64,000 nucleotides of DNA from Paracentrotus lividus (GCA_940671915.1 CALNVZ010002974.1:24216009-24280008); one strand, 5' to 3'. Positions 12,101-23,637 are shown, numbered from the stretch's first letter. Numbers and translations are program-made. The notes: generated from the sequence alone by a model not told the origin.

Positions 12101-14206
12101 CCAAAGGTTAATCAAATTTTACCAGGTCATTGCTTAATGTTTCAAAATTATCTCCAGAAAATTTCATGTACATCGGATGAGTAACTTCTGAGGAAATTTC
12201 AGTCAAGTACAGTATAGGTCAGAAACCTTTAATAGTGTCGCGTCACGCGAGTCACAGGAAACAAATTGAAATATCTTCCACAAAAATGACTTTGCAAACA
12301 AAATTTCTTTGTGCTAATGTGTAATGTCATTACCTTGATTGAAATAAGTAAGAAATACAGGTCTGCATCATGAAATTTTGAAGTAATTAGCCTTAACAAG
12401 TTGAAATTTTGTGTAAATGTCACGCAAGTCACAATGGAATGGCTGATACATTGGCTCTCAATTAAAGTTCGAGCTAGTAATTTCTAGAAGTTATCATGTT
12501 TCTAAAAGAATAAACTGTACTACATCACATGAATCATGCCAAAAACCAATTAGGCCTACTATTCAATTCGGTTTATTAAAAAATATTGAAAAAGCAGTCC
12601 AAGGACTGATACATTTCAAAATTACAAGTTTAAAAAAAACATAAAATGTAGACTATGTAGTTTGTACATCCAAAATTTGGCAGTAAACTTGCATTAGCCT
12701 TAGGCTTAGGGCCTATTATTTGAATGGATTTATTTTTTTTTTTTTTTTAATGGGAGTGCCTAGACTACTAGAGCCCTAGAAAATACAGTATTTGTTAACT
12801 GCTCGACTGTCATCTACTTAAATTTACAAAAGAAATTAGGAGGTATTTCTAAAACTACCTCCCATGCAAATGCCCAATAAAAAATATCCCTAGATCTAGT
12901 CACGCCAGACCTAGATCCTACATGTATGTCAAAACAAAATATTAACCTCAGCTATGGATGGGGGTAAATATTGCAATTTCGTCCATTGCCTTATTGGTTT
13001 TTTTTCTACAACATTTGTGTACAATATTTGCAGTAGGTTTAGCTAAAATTGACTCTGAATTGAGCCCTAGATCTATGATTCTAATGAAATTGTACTTGAA
13101 ATAATAATTGATGTTGATCTAACCAGTCATTAAAAAAAACTCACCACCACCCAAAACAATCCTGATTAAAAACTGTCTTTTGCCAGAAATCTTGCAGTAA
13201 TATATACTAATATTGTCAGGAATTGGACACTCTTATGTACGAGGTCAATACGCAATGATACATAGAATTGGTCTTGGACTTGATAATGATAAAATTGATT
13301 AATGAAGTTAACATGAAAATTAAAAGCATCCAAACACTCGACATCACATAAAAATGATAAAATTGCCTAATTGGGGAAATTGCAGCAGTTAGACCGAAGG
13401 ATTCAGTCGCTATTATTTTGGGATTGCATTGCCATTGGTTAAACACTGAATGCTCACAAAATAAGGTCGATGGGATATGGGAAAAATTCCTAATATTCAA
13501 TTAATATCCCAAGAACGGTGGAATATTTCTGCCTATGTTGTTACCCACTCATTCATTTTCATATAAATTTCATTCAATTTCAAATTCAATAGATCTAGAC
13601 CCAACAAAGTTAGATTTAACAAAAGTTAACGTTACTTAGATTCTTTCTTCGAACGTTAAATAAACAGATAAACTCATTAATTAGAATTTTAGAAATCAAG
13701 AATTTTACAAAAGACTAGATTCTAGATCTAGATCCTTTTTTCTAACTGTTAGTGACAGTTACTATTAAGTAAATGTTAACAGTTATTAACGTTAGAAAGA
13801 ATCTATTATCTAACATGTCTAACTTTAACGTTAACGTTAGTCTTTTGACTTGTAAAATTCTTGATTTCTAAAATTCTAATTAACGTACCGGCAATGCTCC
13901 AGTTTGAATCCAAAAACAGACAGCATACAAGAACGTGTTTACATAAATCACAGATTTTACTAATCTAATATTGACGTTTGATTCATGTTGCCGCCTCCCT
14001 TCTCGTTCATTTTGATTTGCAACTTCCATGTCCATGGTGTCCGGTGTTGCAGGGAACTCTTCCCCGACAGCTCTGGCGCGATTGTCGCTCAGATGAGCCC
14101 AAGCCTTTTCACCGTCTGCTAAGTTTGTATCTGTGGCGGTGTTCACAATTCCATTTTCATCCCTTACATCTGGTCCGTTTGTGTAACGTGTACCTGACCT
14201 GAGCAT
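6125..14206 (-). CDS. SLC22A18: SLC22A18-like major facilitator transporter
   Basis: Complete gene with coding exons (transcript order) 14206-13889, 10609-10366, 9738-9606, 9344-9235, 8490-8279, 7749-7648, 6834-6714, 6282-6125. All phases join and the sum is 1398 nt, 465 residues plus stop. Landmarks match human SLC22A18 (424 residues): YLTKKY..FGYLQTFY, MFS motif A GGPIYGRFGDIYGGRAAL, then QMVISDLSDDTGRTEALGR, VVQGMVIGRL and GTILGLTHAG near the end. About 80 hydrophilic residues precede the first membrane segment (VIYVNTFLYAVCFWIQTG), longer than in human; the start is the first ATG of that open exon. Most donors are good; exon 4 uses a weak GTTATT donor. The family are 12-span membrane transporters with poorly defined organic cation substrates; the substrate here is unknown. 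It is head to head with RPLP0. Confidence 0.93.
6887..7057. mobile_element. short mariner-like MITE
   Basis: Starts CAGTCTACTCCC after TA and ends TATAACAAGAGTGCACTG before TA; 171 bp, in the SLC22A18 intron between exons 7 and 6. Ends are related to the elements at 4014, 24031 and 47919. Confidence 0.6.
8076..8252. mobile_element. short mariner-like MITE (TATAACGAG type)
   Basis: TA-flanked, 177 bp, ends CAGTGGAAACTTGTTATAAC and GTTATAACCAGTTTCCATTG. Interior shows internal copies of CCTGATATAACrrGGTAA. A degenerate relative lies at about 32160-32330 in CAND1. Confidence 0.7.
10875..12446. mobile_element. candidate DNA transposon with seven GTCACGCGAGTCACA-like sites
   Basis: The stretch is bounded by inverted TCAGCCATTCC (10875-10885) and GGAATGGCTGA (12436-12446). 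Inside are seven direct copies of a 15-mer close to GTCACGCGAGTCACA at about 11234, 11413, 11442, 12032, 12054, 12242 and 12419. No coding frame is recognised and no target duplication was found, so the ends are provisional. It lies in SLC22A18 intron 1. Confidence 0.5.
13677..13883. repeat. inverted repeat abutting the SLC22A18 exon 1 donor
   Basis: The left arm 13677-13717 and right arm 13838-13883 are near-perfect inverted copies (core AGAATTTTAGAAATCAAG). The right arm ends five bases from the first-exon donor of SLC22A18 (donor at 13888). The interval also holds several AACGTTA motifs, which continue to about 14290 and 14680. Confidence 0.6.
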
Positions 14207-16101
14207 TATTTATATATAATTTAAAAAACTAAAGTTTACAGGAATTCTAGAAAGAGTTGATGCGGGGGGCTTAACTGTTAACGTTAGGCCGAGGCCTGAA
14301 AATACAACACGTTGACGTAATATTAATTTAATGAAACTAACGTAGAGGTCGGTTCAATTTTCGCTGCTTCTCATGAAAGAAAGGCATCTCGTAGGCATAC
14401 ACATACAATCCACGTGTTTAGCGTGTCAGCTTATTCTGTCTCTTTCGCATTCATCTTATTACTTGTAAGCAAACGGAGATAGGATGCTCTACAAATTACC
14501 AAAATTTGTCTTTTTAAGCATGACTAAAATTTGTAGTGATGAAACGAAATGATGATGTATACATTTTACTTGTGAATCATTCAGTATAAATTCAAGATAT
14601 TACCTATTTGTTGAAAATAATACTTGTGAAATTAGAGAGGTGCATGTGCCCTGTGAGTGACTGCAGTGACGGATAACGTTAGCGCCGCATGGGTGCGCGT
14701 GGGGCCGGGGAGGGAGCAAGTGCAGAAAAGGCGCCCATGCCATGGCAATGGCTTAAGGCTTGGCATGGGCCAGACTGAAAAGAAGGAAGTGCTTATGTCT
14801 GCGCACCTAAAATTTGACCTCAATTTCAATACAAAGTTGAATAATATTTTTAACATTCATTATTTATTATTCTATTCTGTATGTTCTAATGATCGATTAA
14901 AACAAAAAATATCTGAAAATTAATTTCAAGAACAATTTTTTTTTGCAATTTTACGACAGGCTTGTCGCCTTGTGCCTTAGTTTAAGTGTAGCAAAAATGT
15001 TAAGTGCCCATGTCTGTGTAATAACTCGTTTTGCACGCAGTTCAAGCCCATTTAAGTTTTGGACATTTTACTTTTTGACAGCACTGGTTTTAACTTAGTC
15101 TTAGGTTTAAATTTTCAGGGTAGCAATTAAAACTGGCTGAAAATCATTGTTAATTGATGTTAGTTGGGTATTTTGTTCTATCAAAATCGTGAATAAATTT
15201 ACGTGGGTGGGCAGACGTAGGCACTGCACAGATGTCAGATAGGCCTAACAAGTTAGACCTCTATAGCCAGTATAGGCACTCTTCCCATACAAATAATTAC
15301 AATGCATACAATGCATTTACATGACCAGTAAAATATTACTATTAAAGGACTCATCCGGGCTGGAGTTTGCATTATAAGAAAAATGAAGTAAAATCGAAAA
15401 AGCACAACACTGAAAATTTCATCAAAATCGGATATGAAATAGCAAAGTTATTAATTTTCTTAGGTTTTGAATTTTTTTGGAAACAGTTCGTCAAATTGGC
15501 AAACTGATGATGTCTCAGTCCCCCTACTTTCTTTGTATTTTATTGTATGATATACCAATTATCAAGATTTTCTGCCCCAAGGACATAAAAACACGGATTA
15601 ATCCTTGTGGAATGTTCAAGGTCACAAGTGCTTTTACTTATTGCAGTATGAGGGACAGATTTTCTGTATACGCAATATATGAAAAAATTAGATAAATAGG
15701 ATTTCATATAATAAAATACACAAGAAGTAGGGGGACTGTGACATCATCAGTTTGCTCATTTGAATATTCAAATATTCAAATATTCAAATGAGACAACGAG
15801 ACAATTGCCAAGAACTGTTTTACAAAAAAAATCAAGACCTAAAAAAAATGCATAACTTTGTTATTTTTCATCCGATTTTGATGAAATTTTCTGTGTTGTG
15901 CTTGATGAATTTTACTTAATTCTACAAAACTTTTTCATTTCAGCCCGGACTCCTCCTTTAAGCAATTCTTTCCTGAATAGTCTACGAGGATCTATTTTTA
16001 TCTTTTTGTTTCCTGGCCTGTGTAAAAACTAAATTAGAGGGTTAAGTTAAATCCAATGTTAGACTCGATAGGCCTATGGATAAATTTTATTTTTCCTAAA
16101 T
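14207..16101. other. divergent intergenic region SLC22A18/RPLP0
   Basis: About 1.9 kb shared by the 5' ends of two head-to-head genes. 14640-14800 is locally GC- and CpG-richer (GCGCGTGGGGCCGGGG), which suits a promoter. 15346-15957 is a TTAA-flanked MITE. No TATA box convincing enough to call was seen, and the short frames have no recognisable product. Confidence 0.5.
15346..15957. mobile_element. TTAA-flanked MITE, 612 bp
   Basis: Direct TTAA at 15342-15345 and 15958-15961. Inverted ends AGGACTCATCCGGGCTG and CAGCCCGGACTCCTCCT. Deeper pairs (ATTTTCATCCGATTTTGATG against ATCAAAATCGGATATGAAAT) show long imperfect arms. TTAA duplication points to piggyBac-type mobilisation; no transposase. 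Confidence 0.75.
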
Positions 16102-16112
16102 CTTCTCCTTCC
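16102..16112 (+). promoter_or_regulatory. candidate 5' TOP tract of RPLP0
   Basis: CTTCTCCTTCC, a pyrimidine run starting with C about 60-70 nt before the RPLP0 start codon. Ribosomal protein mRNAs normally begin with such a tract. The transcription start itself cannot be seen; the later TTTTCTTGTCTTT run is an alternative. Confidence 0.4.
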
Positions 16113-16171
16113 ACTGGTTGGTTCCAGTTTTCTTGTCTTTAAATCAGCTCCGGCGATCCTTGAGTCACAAG

Positions 16172-19100
16172 ATGGTCAGGGAAGACAAGACCACATGGAA
16201 GTCCAACTACTTCGTCAAAATCATTGTAAGCAAAGTCCTTGGTTGGTTTCCTGGTAAAATAATTAACCAAACCCATAGCAGAATAAACTATCCGAAGGTC
16301 GACTTCCAAGTTGATTCTTGGAAGACCATCCGGTATCTTGCCAATTTCTGATGTCGTATGCGATGAAAGGTACTAACGTTGTCATCGTATAAATCTTTTG
16401 AAATTTCCAATTGTCAAAAAAAAAAAGAATCAACATGAACCTGCCTTTTTGCTCACTCCTGCATCAAAAATATCAAAATTAAAATTCATTTTCGCAAATA
16501 TTTCAACCCCCACCCCCCCCCAAAAAAAAAAAGAAAAAAAAAGATAAGGATAGTTGTTAAATTCACACACACAAAAAAAAAGACCTTTTCTGCTATGGAT
16601 TAATGGAGTAAGTAGCTCAGATAAAGTTATCTATCCTTACATTGTTTAGTATTTATGTACCTGTAAATAAATGACAATTGGGAAAACACGAGTATTCCTT
16701 TATGAAAATACAGTGAATGGTACATGTAATTACCAGAAATTTGTTTTTTTGCTAAATGCCTTTCAGAAGTTTTTCTGTCTGCAGATCTAATTTATGAGCA
16801 GTTGAACTGTGTAGTTAATCCTTCAGATCTTGAGTCATTTACATTTAATAATGCATGATGGTTGTCTATCATCTATATTTCAACATTCTAAATTTAGATT
16901 CTATGTAATAAAAATTTAATTAGGATCTTGCATTATATTGTGTTCACAGTTATGGATCCTTTCATTGTTGAAATATAGCATGTAGCGAACTTTGAAGAAA
17001 AATAATACTGTAATTGTTCCTCTTATTTCCTAGTATAGAAAGACTTCATGTAATGAAATGTAAATTGTTATATACCCAACCTCTCCATCTCAGGAATACT
17101 TGAATGAGTATCCCAAGTGCTTCATCGTTGGTGTCGACAATGTCGGCTCCAAGCAGATGCAGGCCATCCGTGCCTCGCTGCGAGGACATGCCACCGTTCT
17201 CATGGGCAAGAACACCATGATCCGGAAGGCCATCCGTGGACATCTGGAGAACGACCCCGGCCTTGAGAAGTAAGTCCAACCATTTGTCTACCGTGTAAAA
17301 TGGAAACTAGATGTTGGAGATCCATGAGTAACTCTGGAACAAAATTATTGACTGCTGATTAATCAAAAACCAGAATTTAATAATAAAAAGATTTATTGGC
17401 TCTTCTTTTGATTTAGTATGATCACTGTTGTTTGTCAACATCCTTTTCTCTGTAGATCTCAGGGATATTCCCAAGATCGGGCACAAATCCTTTGTAAATT
17501 TTGTAAAAATTTATTAACCAGTGTCTCAAAGCAATGCTCATTTCTGCATTTTAGAGGTATTACATATATATTTGATGGAACGCGAAGAAATTGAAGAGTT
17601 TCTAAATTTTGATCCTTTAGGAATTTACTTTTAAATTGTGTAATCGTGTATTAAATTAATGGAATATATCATTGCACTTTATATTAAAATTATTATTATT
17701 GCTATATCTCCCTGTCTAACCATGTACATTCATTTCCCCTTCCTATGCGTCTCAACCTATAGGCTCCTTCCACACATGAAGGGCAATGTTGGCTTCGTGT
17801 TCACCAAGGGAGATCTGTTGGAAGTCCGTGACAAGATCCTTGAAAACAAGGTAACCATTTTTGCTCTTTTTTGGGGGGGGGGGTTAGGGTTTATTCAAGA
17901 TTTTACAGGTATTTTCTGTTAGATTGATCACCAAACACTTCTCTGTATATCTAAATCGGTTCTAGGGTACTTGGATCTTTCACACAAAAAAAATAAATAG
18001 TGCATGTACATGCTCATGTTTATGATGACAAATGGGCCTGTTGCCAGTGTGATGCATTTAGTGCCGTCAGAGCCAGAAATGGCTGAACCCACTGAAGGCC
18101 AGCATCCCGCATTGACCAAAAACTAACCCTTGAAACACGTCTGAACCATGAGAATGTAAATGTATTATTTTTACCAAAACTTTTGTCTTGTTCTGGTAGG
18201 GAAGCACACGTAAGATAACTGCCCAGAATGTTTTTAACTTCTCTATTATACAAGGTTTAAAGGTAGTATCAGCCTTTTTCACAAATTGCGAAAACTAATG
18301 CAACTTGGCATAACTGTAGAATATGATCGACCTATACTGTGTATTCAATCTTACTGTCATAGGTTGCCTAGATCAGTAATACGAAACGAAAATCTGACTA
18401 CCAATCTTGACCAGCTCTCCATCAACATCGTTGATATTACAGCGCGTGCGGCACGGATCGCACACAGCAATATACACACGGCGCATCAGCGTGCAGTATT
18501 CTCTGCGCTAGCGGTCAGCGGTTCGCACCGTACGGTATTTTTTTCGAGGTTCGAAAAAATAGGAATGAATTTTGATAATCGCAATATAATGACAAACATA
18601 CACATTTAAGCTTAATCATGTTGTGGGAAAATATAGTCATTGGTATACTACTATATCCTCTCAAAAACTAGAAATTTAATATTTTTGCCTGCAAAAGGCT
18701 GACACTACCTTTAACCCTATTCTGACTGGGCTTTTCAAGAGGAGATTTTGACTGGGAGGGGGGGGGTCAATTTACCCCCCCCCCCCCCCCCCCCGAGATC
18801 TCGGCCGCGAAATTGTGCACGAACGTCGCTGCACATGTAAAGGGTATCGCTGATATATTTTTTTCGAAAAAAAATTCACATATTTAATTTATGCTAATTT
18901 ATGCATACTCATGTATGCAAATTAGATGATTTTTTTTTTATTAGAAACATTAATATATCATTAATAAACATAGTTATGTTATGAAGCTCAAATTTTTTCT
19001 AAAAGTTATTGAGTAGCAAAGTCAACAGTATTGAATTGACAAATTCAGAAATTTCAAATTAATTCTTTTGTATTCTAATGTTTGGTGAATTTCTTATGTA

Positions 19101-22100
19101 TTTTATTGTTTTTATTTCTTATGTATTTCTTTGTTTTTTTAATTTTTTATGCTTGAGAAATGTTTCTTGATCAATATAAAGACAAATTTAATCAATCAAA
19201 AGGCTCAGGAGGCACAATTATCAGTGTTATAAAGAAATTTAGGAAAAGCAGTATTTTGTACACAAACGCATGCAAATGACGATTTTCATTCAATTTTGGC
19301 CTGACATGCAATTACATAATGTTGTGTAACGCAACAACGGGGCGTCCGATTTTTTTCGAACTTGGTGTCAAAAGTTGCGGGACATTTGAAAGAAAAAAGT
19401 CATCGGGCGCCGGGTCGCGACTTGCAGCGGTTGCGCAGCAGTCACAGATTTCGTACCCCCCCCCCCCCACACAGTCAGAAATATGGTTAACTACAGTTGA
19501 TATTGTTTAGAATAGTTTGGGAGGTATTGTTTTATAAATTCTAACCCATGATTGCTGGTTATCTCTACAGGTTGCTGCCCCTGCCAAGGCTGGTGCCATT
19601 GCACCTTGTGATGTGTTTGTTGATGCTCACAACACCGGCTTGGGACCTGAGAAGACCTCCTTCTTCCAGGCACTCTCCATCGCCACCAAGATTGCTAGAG
19701 GAACCATTGAAATCCTGGTAAGACCATAATTTACTTCATGAGTAAGACCCAGAAGTTTTACTGTAAAAATATTGAAAAGGCAGCTGTGAATAATAGTTTT
19801 TTAAAAGGGAGCCGTAATATGCAAAACAACCTTTCTGGTGTAGTCTTATAAGAAGCTCTCACAGATATTTCTATTTACCCAGAAAAAGAACTGACATATG
19901 ATGCTCTAATTCAGATATCTCTCCTGCTAAGATTTCTGCATGGATATGACTTTGGAACATGCTCTCCTGCTCTCCTGAGGGTTCAGAATGACATCTTCAG
20001 AGTGATAGACAGCAAGGAAGTTACCTTCGTAGTTTTCTTGGACCTCTCGGCGGCATTTGACTCTGTTGATCATGCCATCCGTCTGACTCGTTTAACTAGT
20101 CATTTTGGCATCACTGAAAGTGTGAAAACCTGGTTGGAGTCATACCTCTCTGATCGTAGTTTTAGGTTGAAAGTTGCGACTGAGCGATCGGAATCCTTTC
20201 CCCTTGCATTTGGAGTTCCTCAAGGATCAGTGGTCAGTCCTCAACTCTTTAGTCTTTACACTCAACCGATGGCTAACATAATCCAACACCATCGTGGCAT
20301 TCAGTACCATTGCTACGGTGATGATGTGCAGCTCTACACCTCGGTAGATCCCAAGGACAGACAAGCTGTTGAGTTAGCTTTGACGACACTATCTGCATGT
20401 GTCAAGGAACTGCAGCTGTGGATGCGAGAGAACATGTTGATGTTGAACTGTGACAAGACGGAATTCCTGTATGTCTCCAATCCATGCTTTCACCACCTTG
20501 TGTCCGATGCTTCTCTCTGACTATTGGGGATGCTGTCATTCGGCTGTCGAGTTCAGTGAGAAGTCTGGGTGTGCTTATTGACTCTTCCCTCAAGATGAAC
20601 CCCCATGTTTCTTCACTTTCTAGTTTGCTGCACTTTCATCTCTCAAATATAGCTCATATTCGACCTTTCCTTAACCAGACCACTTGTGAGCATGCTGTGA
20701 GAGCTATTATCACTTCAAGAATTGATTATGCTAACTCACTACTTTTTGGCACTTCGTCAGCCAACATTCAGCGCCTTCAACGTGCTCAGAACCGTGCGGC
20801 GAAGTTAGTCTTCCTTGCCAAGAAGAAGGATCACGTCACTCCTCTTCTGCGGGAGTTACAGTGGCTACCTGTCCAGAAGCGGATCTCCTTCAAAATTCTG
20901 ACATTGACTTACAAATGTATGCACAATTCAGCACCCTCATATCTAATGAGTTTGATTCCTCGCTATGAGTCCGGGAGACTTGGCCTTCGTTCTGGCAAGG
21001 ATGTCACCCTGCTAGCGACACCACGAATTACATCACGTGCAGGTGATAAGTCTTTTGCAGCGGCAGCACCTGGAATGTGGAACAAGCTTCCCCGACGTAC
21101 CCGAGAATCTCCTTCTCTAGCTGTCTTTCAGCAAACCCTGAAGACATTCCTTTTTGATAGTTAATTATTGATTACGTATTTATACTATGTTAATTTGTAA
21201 TTTTCCTGTACTATTGATTGTTTGTATATTATTTCATTTTCTGTGTTAATTGTTATATCTGATTGTAAAGCGCTGTGATACATGTTTACCCACAGTAAGA
21301 GCGCTATATAAATATTGTATTGTATGAGAGAAATGTTAAGATGGAGTTAAATAAATTAATTTTCAGTGCTAAATAATAATTGGTAGTGATGACAAAGGGG
21401 CCTGTTGCCAGTGTGATGCACTTAGTGCCGTCAGAGCCAGAAATGGCTGAACCCACTGAAGGCCAGCGTCCCACGTTGACCAATAACTAGCCCTTCAACC
21501 ACGTCTGAACCAATTATGTTCATAGCCTTGTTGCGCTATTGGCCTGGCAGATTTGCACCGAGAGCTATTAATCCCCTCCAGAAGAGCACTGAACCTTCTG
21601 ATCTTCTGGCAGTGACAAATCTCTCTAACAGTTTAAATGTTCATTCCTAGGGTCTCTGATTTTTGTAAAATGTGCTTTGGTCTTTACATCCCTATTTCAC
21701 CTGTTTCTTGTATCTGTAGGGATGTGTGTACATACTTGTAAAAAAATATATATATTACTGTATTCGCTGTTATATTCGCGCGATTAATTTTACGCGCTGA
21801 GCACCCTCAAACATTATTCGCTGGTTCTTAAATTCGCGCTGCATTTCCATAAGAACGCAGTTAAACCCATTCGAAGCATAAGAAAGCATGCTCATATATT
21901 CGCATGTTTTTAATTTCGCACGAAATCCGCGAAAATTAATGTACCGCAAATATTTCCTCAAGTACAGTAGTTTGCCTAATATTGCACTGTGGTTGTGAAT
22001 TGTGTTGGATTGATTTGAATATGTTTTCTCTTTATCCCACAGAACAAGGTACATCTGATCAAGCTAGATGAGAAGGTTGGAGCCTCTGAAGCTACCCTGC

Positions 22101-23273
22101 TTCAGATGTTGAAGATCTTTCCCTTCTCTTATGGTCTCCAGATTCGCCAGGGTACGTCTCATAGGTTTTAGGTTACTATTAATACACTCTGTGTTGACCT
22201 TTAGAATGAGACATCTTTCGCCTAATCCCAATAAGGTGGACACTCTATTTAGATAGCTCTGATATACCAAATACCTGATACCTATTTCTGAAATCAAAAT
22301 GAAATAAATTTGTTTTACTTTGAATTGCTTAGTGACTACATATATATAATAACATACCTGGAATAACAAGCAAACTTTTCGAGTCGTGCAGACCTTGTTC
22401 TAGAGAGTCTCCACTGTTTATTTGTATATCTGTAAATCTTAGCTTGTTTCTCATTTGGTCCCATACCCAACAGCACCCTCACAAGTTATGACTCTTGATC
22501 TGTGTTCTATCAGGCTGGGCTTTTTGGGCTTTACTATATCCGTTGGGGGGGGGATATCTAATCTGTGGAGTGATCATAATCTTCTAAGCAGTTAATTCTT
22601 TTACGGTTGATGCATGGCTTGTGTGTTTCTCTCATTTGTTCCTCCTAACAGTCTACGACTCTGGCTCTGTGTTCCACCCAAGCATCTTGGACATCACGGA
22701 TGAAGACATCTGCAATAAGTTCTTGGCTGGTGTGGCCAACGTGGCTGCCGTCTGCCTCCAGATCGGCTACCCAACCCCTGCCAGTGTGCCACACTCCATC
22801 GTCAATGGATTCAAGAATGTCTTGGCCATTGCTTGTGCCACCGAGATCAACTTCCCCCAGGCTGAACAGGTAGGCAGCAAGATCCATAATTCAAGTTTCA
22901 ACAAAATGATCATGTGTAAATGGATGGTTGCCAAACTCATAGTGTAGTCCTTGTTTTGAAACATCTCTAAGAGATATGGTTTCATGTGCTTTGAATGGTA
23001 CGTACTAGCACTTGACTGGTATCTCTGATAATGGGAGTGGGCTCTATATACAATTGACATATTTAAGACCATACGATACATTGGGATGACAAATTTTATT
23101 GATGAAATGTTTTTTCTTGACTTTCTATGTAGGCCAAGGCTTTCCTAGCTGATCCGTCTGCATTCCTGAGTGCAGTAGCAGTGGCAGCTCCAGCCGAGGA
23201 GAAGGAGGAAGCAGCGAAGGAAGAATCAGAAGAAGAATCTGATGATGATATGGGATTCGGTCTCTTTGATTAG
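16172..23273 (+). CDS. RPLP0: 60S acidic ribosomal protein P0 (uL10)
   Basis: Coding exons 16172-16225, 17094-17269, 17763-17850, 19571-19717, 22043-22151, 22652-22869, 23133-23273; phases all agree, 310 residues (human 317). It starts [18 protein letters not shown], continues [18 protein letters not shown] and [18 protein letters not shown] (rRNA-binding L10 domain), [36 protein letters not shown] and VCLQIGYP. It ends in a short alanine/glutamate hinge and the acidic tail [11 protein letters not shown], which in the family recruits translation factors and is shared with P1/P2. P0 anchors the P1-P2 stalk on the large subunit in the cytoplasm. Introns 3 and 4 are the largest and carry two snoRNAs, three DNA transposons and a LINE. 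The start codon follows a pyrimidine-rich leader and aligns with the family N-terminus. Confidence 0.98.
18013..18152 (+). ncRNA. C/D-box snoRNA copy 1 in RPLP0 intron 3
   Basis: C box ATGATGA at 18022-18028 and D box CTGA at 18141-18144. The flanks pair: CTCATG (18013-18018) with CATGAG (18147-18152). Inside is a hairpin AGCCA-GAAA-TGGCT followed by CTGA, a possible D' box. About 140 nt is long for a C/D snoRNA. A copy about 85-90% identical lies in intron 4. Sense orientation within a ribosomal-protein intron is the standard host arrangement. The sequence before the D box (CCCTTGAAACACGT) would be the guide; I cannot assign its rRNA target or a vertebrate family name. Confidence 0.8.
18261..18710. 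mobile_element. TTAA-flanked 450-bp MITE, copy A
   Basis: TTAA at 18257-18260 and 18711-18714; ends AGGTAGTATCAGCCTTTTT and (inverted) AGGTAGTGTCAGCCTTTT. The body is closely related, in opposite orientation, to 52660-53109, and both are 450 bp between TTAA sites. Its right TTAA is also the left TTAA of the next element. Confidence 0.85.
18715..19486. mobile_element. TTAA-flanked piggyBac-type MITE with C/G tract, copy 1
   Basis: TTAA at 18711-18714 and 19487-19490. Ends CCCTATTCTGACTGGGC and (inverted) CCATATTTCTGACTGTG; CCyT ends beside TTAA are typical of piggyBac. The interior has a poly-G/poly-C segment, CGAGATCTCGGCCGCGAAA, and TTTCTTATGTATTT repeats, which appear inverted in the 764-bp element at 43805-44568. 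Confidence 0.75.
19950..21326 (+). mobile_element. 5'-truncated L2/CR1-type LINE
   Basis: Reverse transcriptase from about 19970: [34 protein letters not shown] and the catalytic YGDD in [12 protein letters not shown]. The frame runs to a stop at 20518-20520, while the continuation ([43 protein letters not shown]) is in another frame from about 20484 to 21164, so one frameshift separates the halves. The thumb end and C-terminal LPxxxRxxxSLxxF signature are those of the L2/CR1 group. No endonuclease or ORF1 is present, so the copy is dead. Tail GCGCTATATAAAT at 21301-21313 followed by TATTGTATTGTAT. It lies in sense in RPLP0 intron 4. Confidence 0.92.
21376..21517 (+). ncRNA. C/D-box snoRNA copy 2 in RPLP0 intron 4
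   Basis: C box GTGATGA at 21386-21392, D box CTGA at 21505-21508. The terminal stem is perfect over 9 bp: ATAATTGGT (21376-21384) with ACCAATTAT (21509-21517). The core is nearly identical to copy 1 while the stem sequence is wholly different yet still complementary, so base pairing rather than sequence has been kept. The candidate guide before the D box (CCCTTCAACCACGT) differs from copy 1 at a few positions, so targets may differ. Confidence 0.85.
21756..21969. mobile_element. short MITE with TACTGTA ends
   Basis: 214 bp, left end TACTGTATTCGCTGTTAT, right end TACAGTA; interior rich in TTCGCG and CGAAATCCGCGAAAATTAAT. The same element, interrupted, is at 48036-49844, which gives an empty-site reference for that insertion. 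Confidence 0.65.
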
Positions 23274-23631
23274 TCACCCTCCTCCTCCTTGGATCATCTT
23301 ATCACCAAGCCAACAGGGATTAAGAACAACATCGTTATATGCTGAAAACGAGTGCCAACCTTGGAACCTGAACTATATGGACAGGCATCAATCAATTCCA
23401 TCAAATTCATAATCCCATTTTCACTTTACCCAGAACTTCAGGCCAAGCCTGATTGTCCAAATAGTAAGACCTGATAAACAAGCATGAACTCAAAATTTAA
23501 AACATTGCACAGTGCTACTTTTTCGGCGTATTTCTTGGTCCCTTATAGAAAGCTAGTTTTGTTGTGTTGTGGCCATCTACTTGTACAGCAAGCATATGGG
23601 ATACTTGTTTCAATGCTAATGTGATGAGATG

Positions 23632-23637
23632 AATAAA
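23632..23637 (+). promoter_or_regulatory. poly(A) signal of RPLP0
   Basis: AATAAA about 360 nt after the stop codon, preceded by GATGAGATG and followed by an AT/GT-rich downstream region. It is the first canonical hexamer in the 3' UTR. Confidence 0.75.

Noticed and set aside
21520-21650. H/ACA snoRNA just after the second C/D snoRNA
   Set aside because: ATAGC/GCTAT and CCAGAAG/CTTCTGG stems and an ACA can be found, but the second hairpin is too short for a pseudouridylation pocket and no proper H box lies between hairpins.
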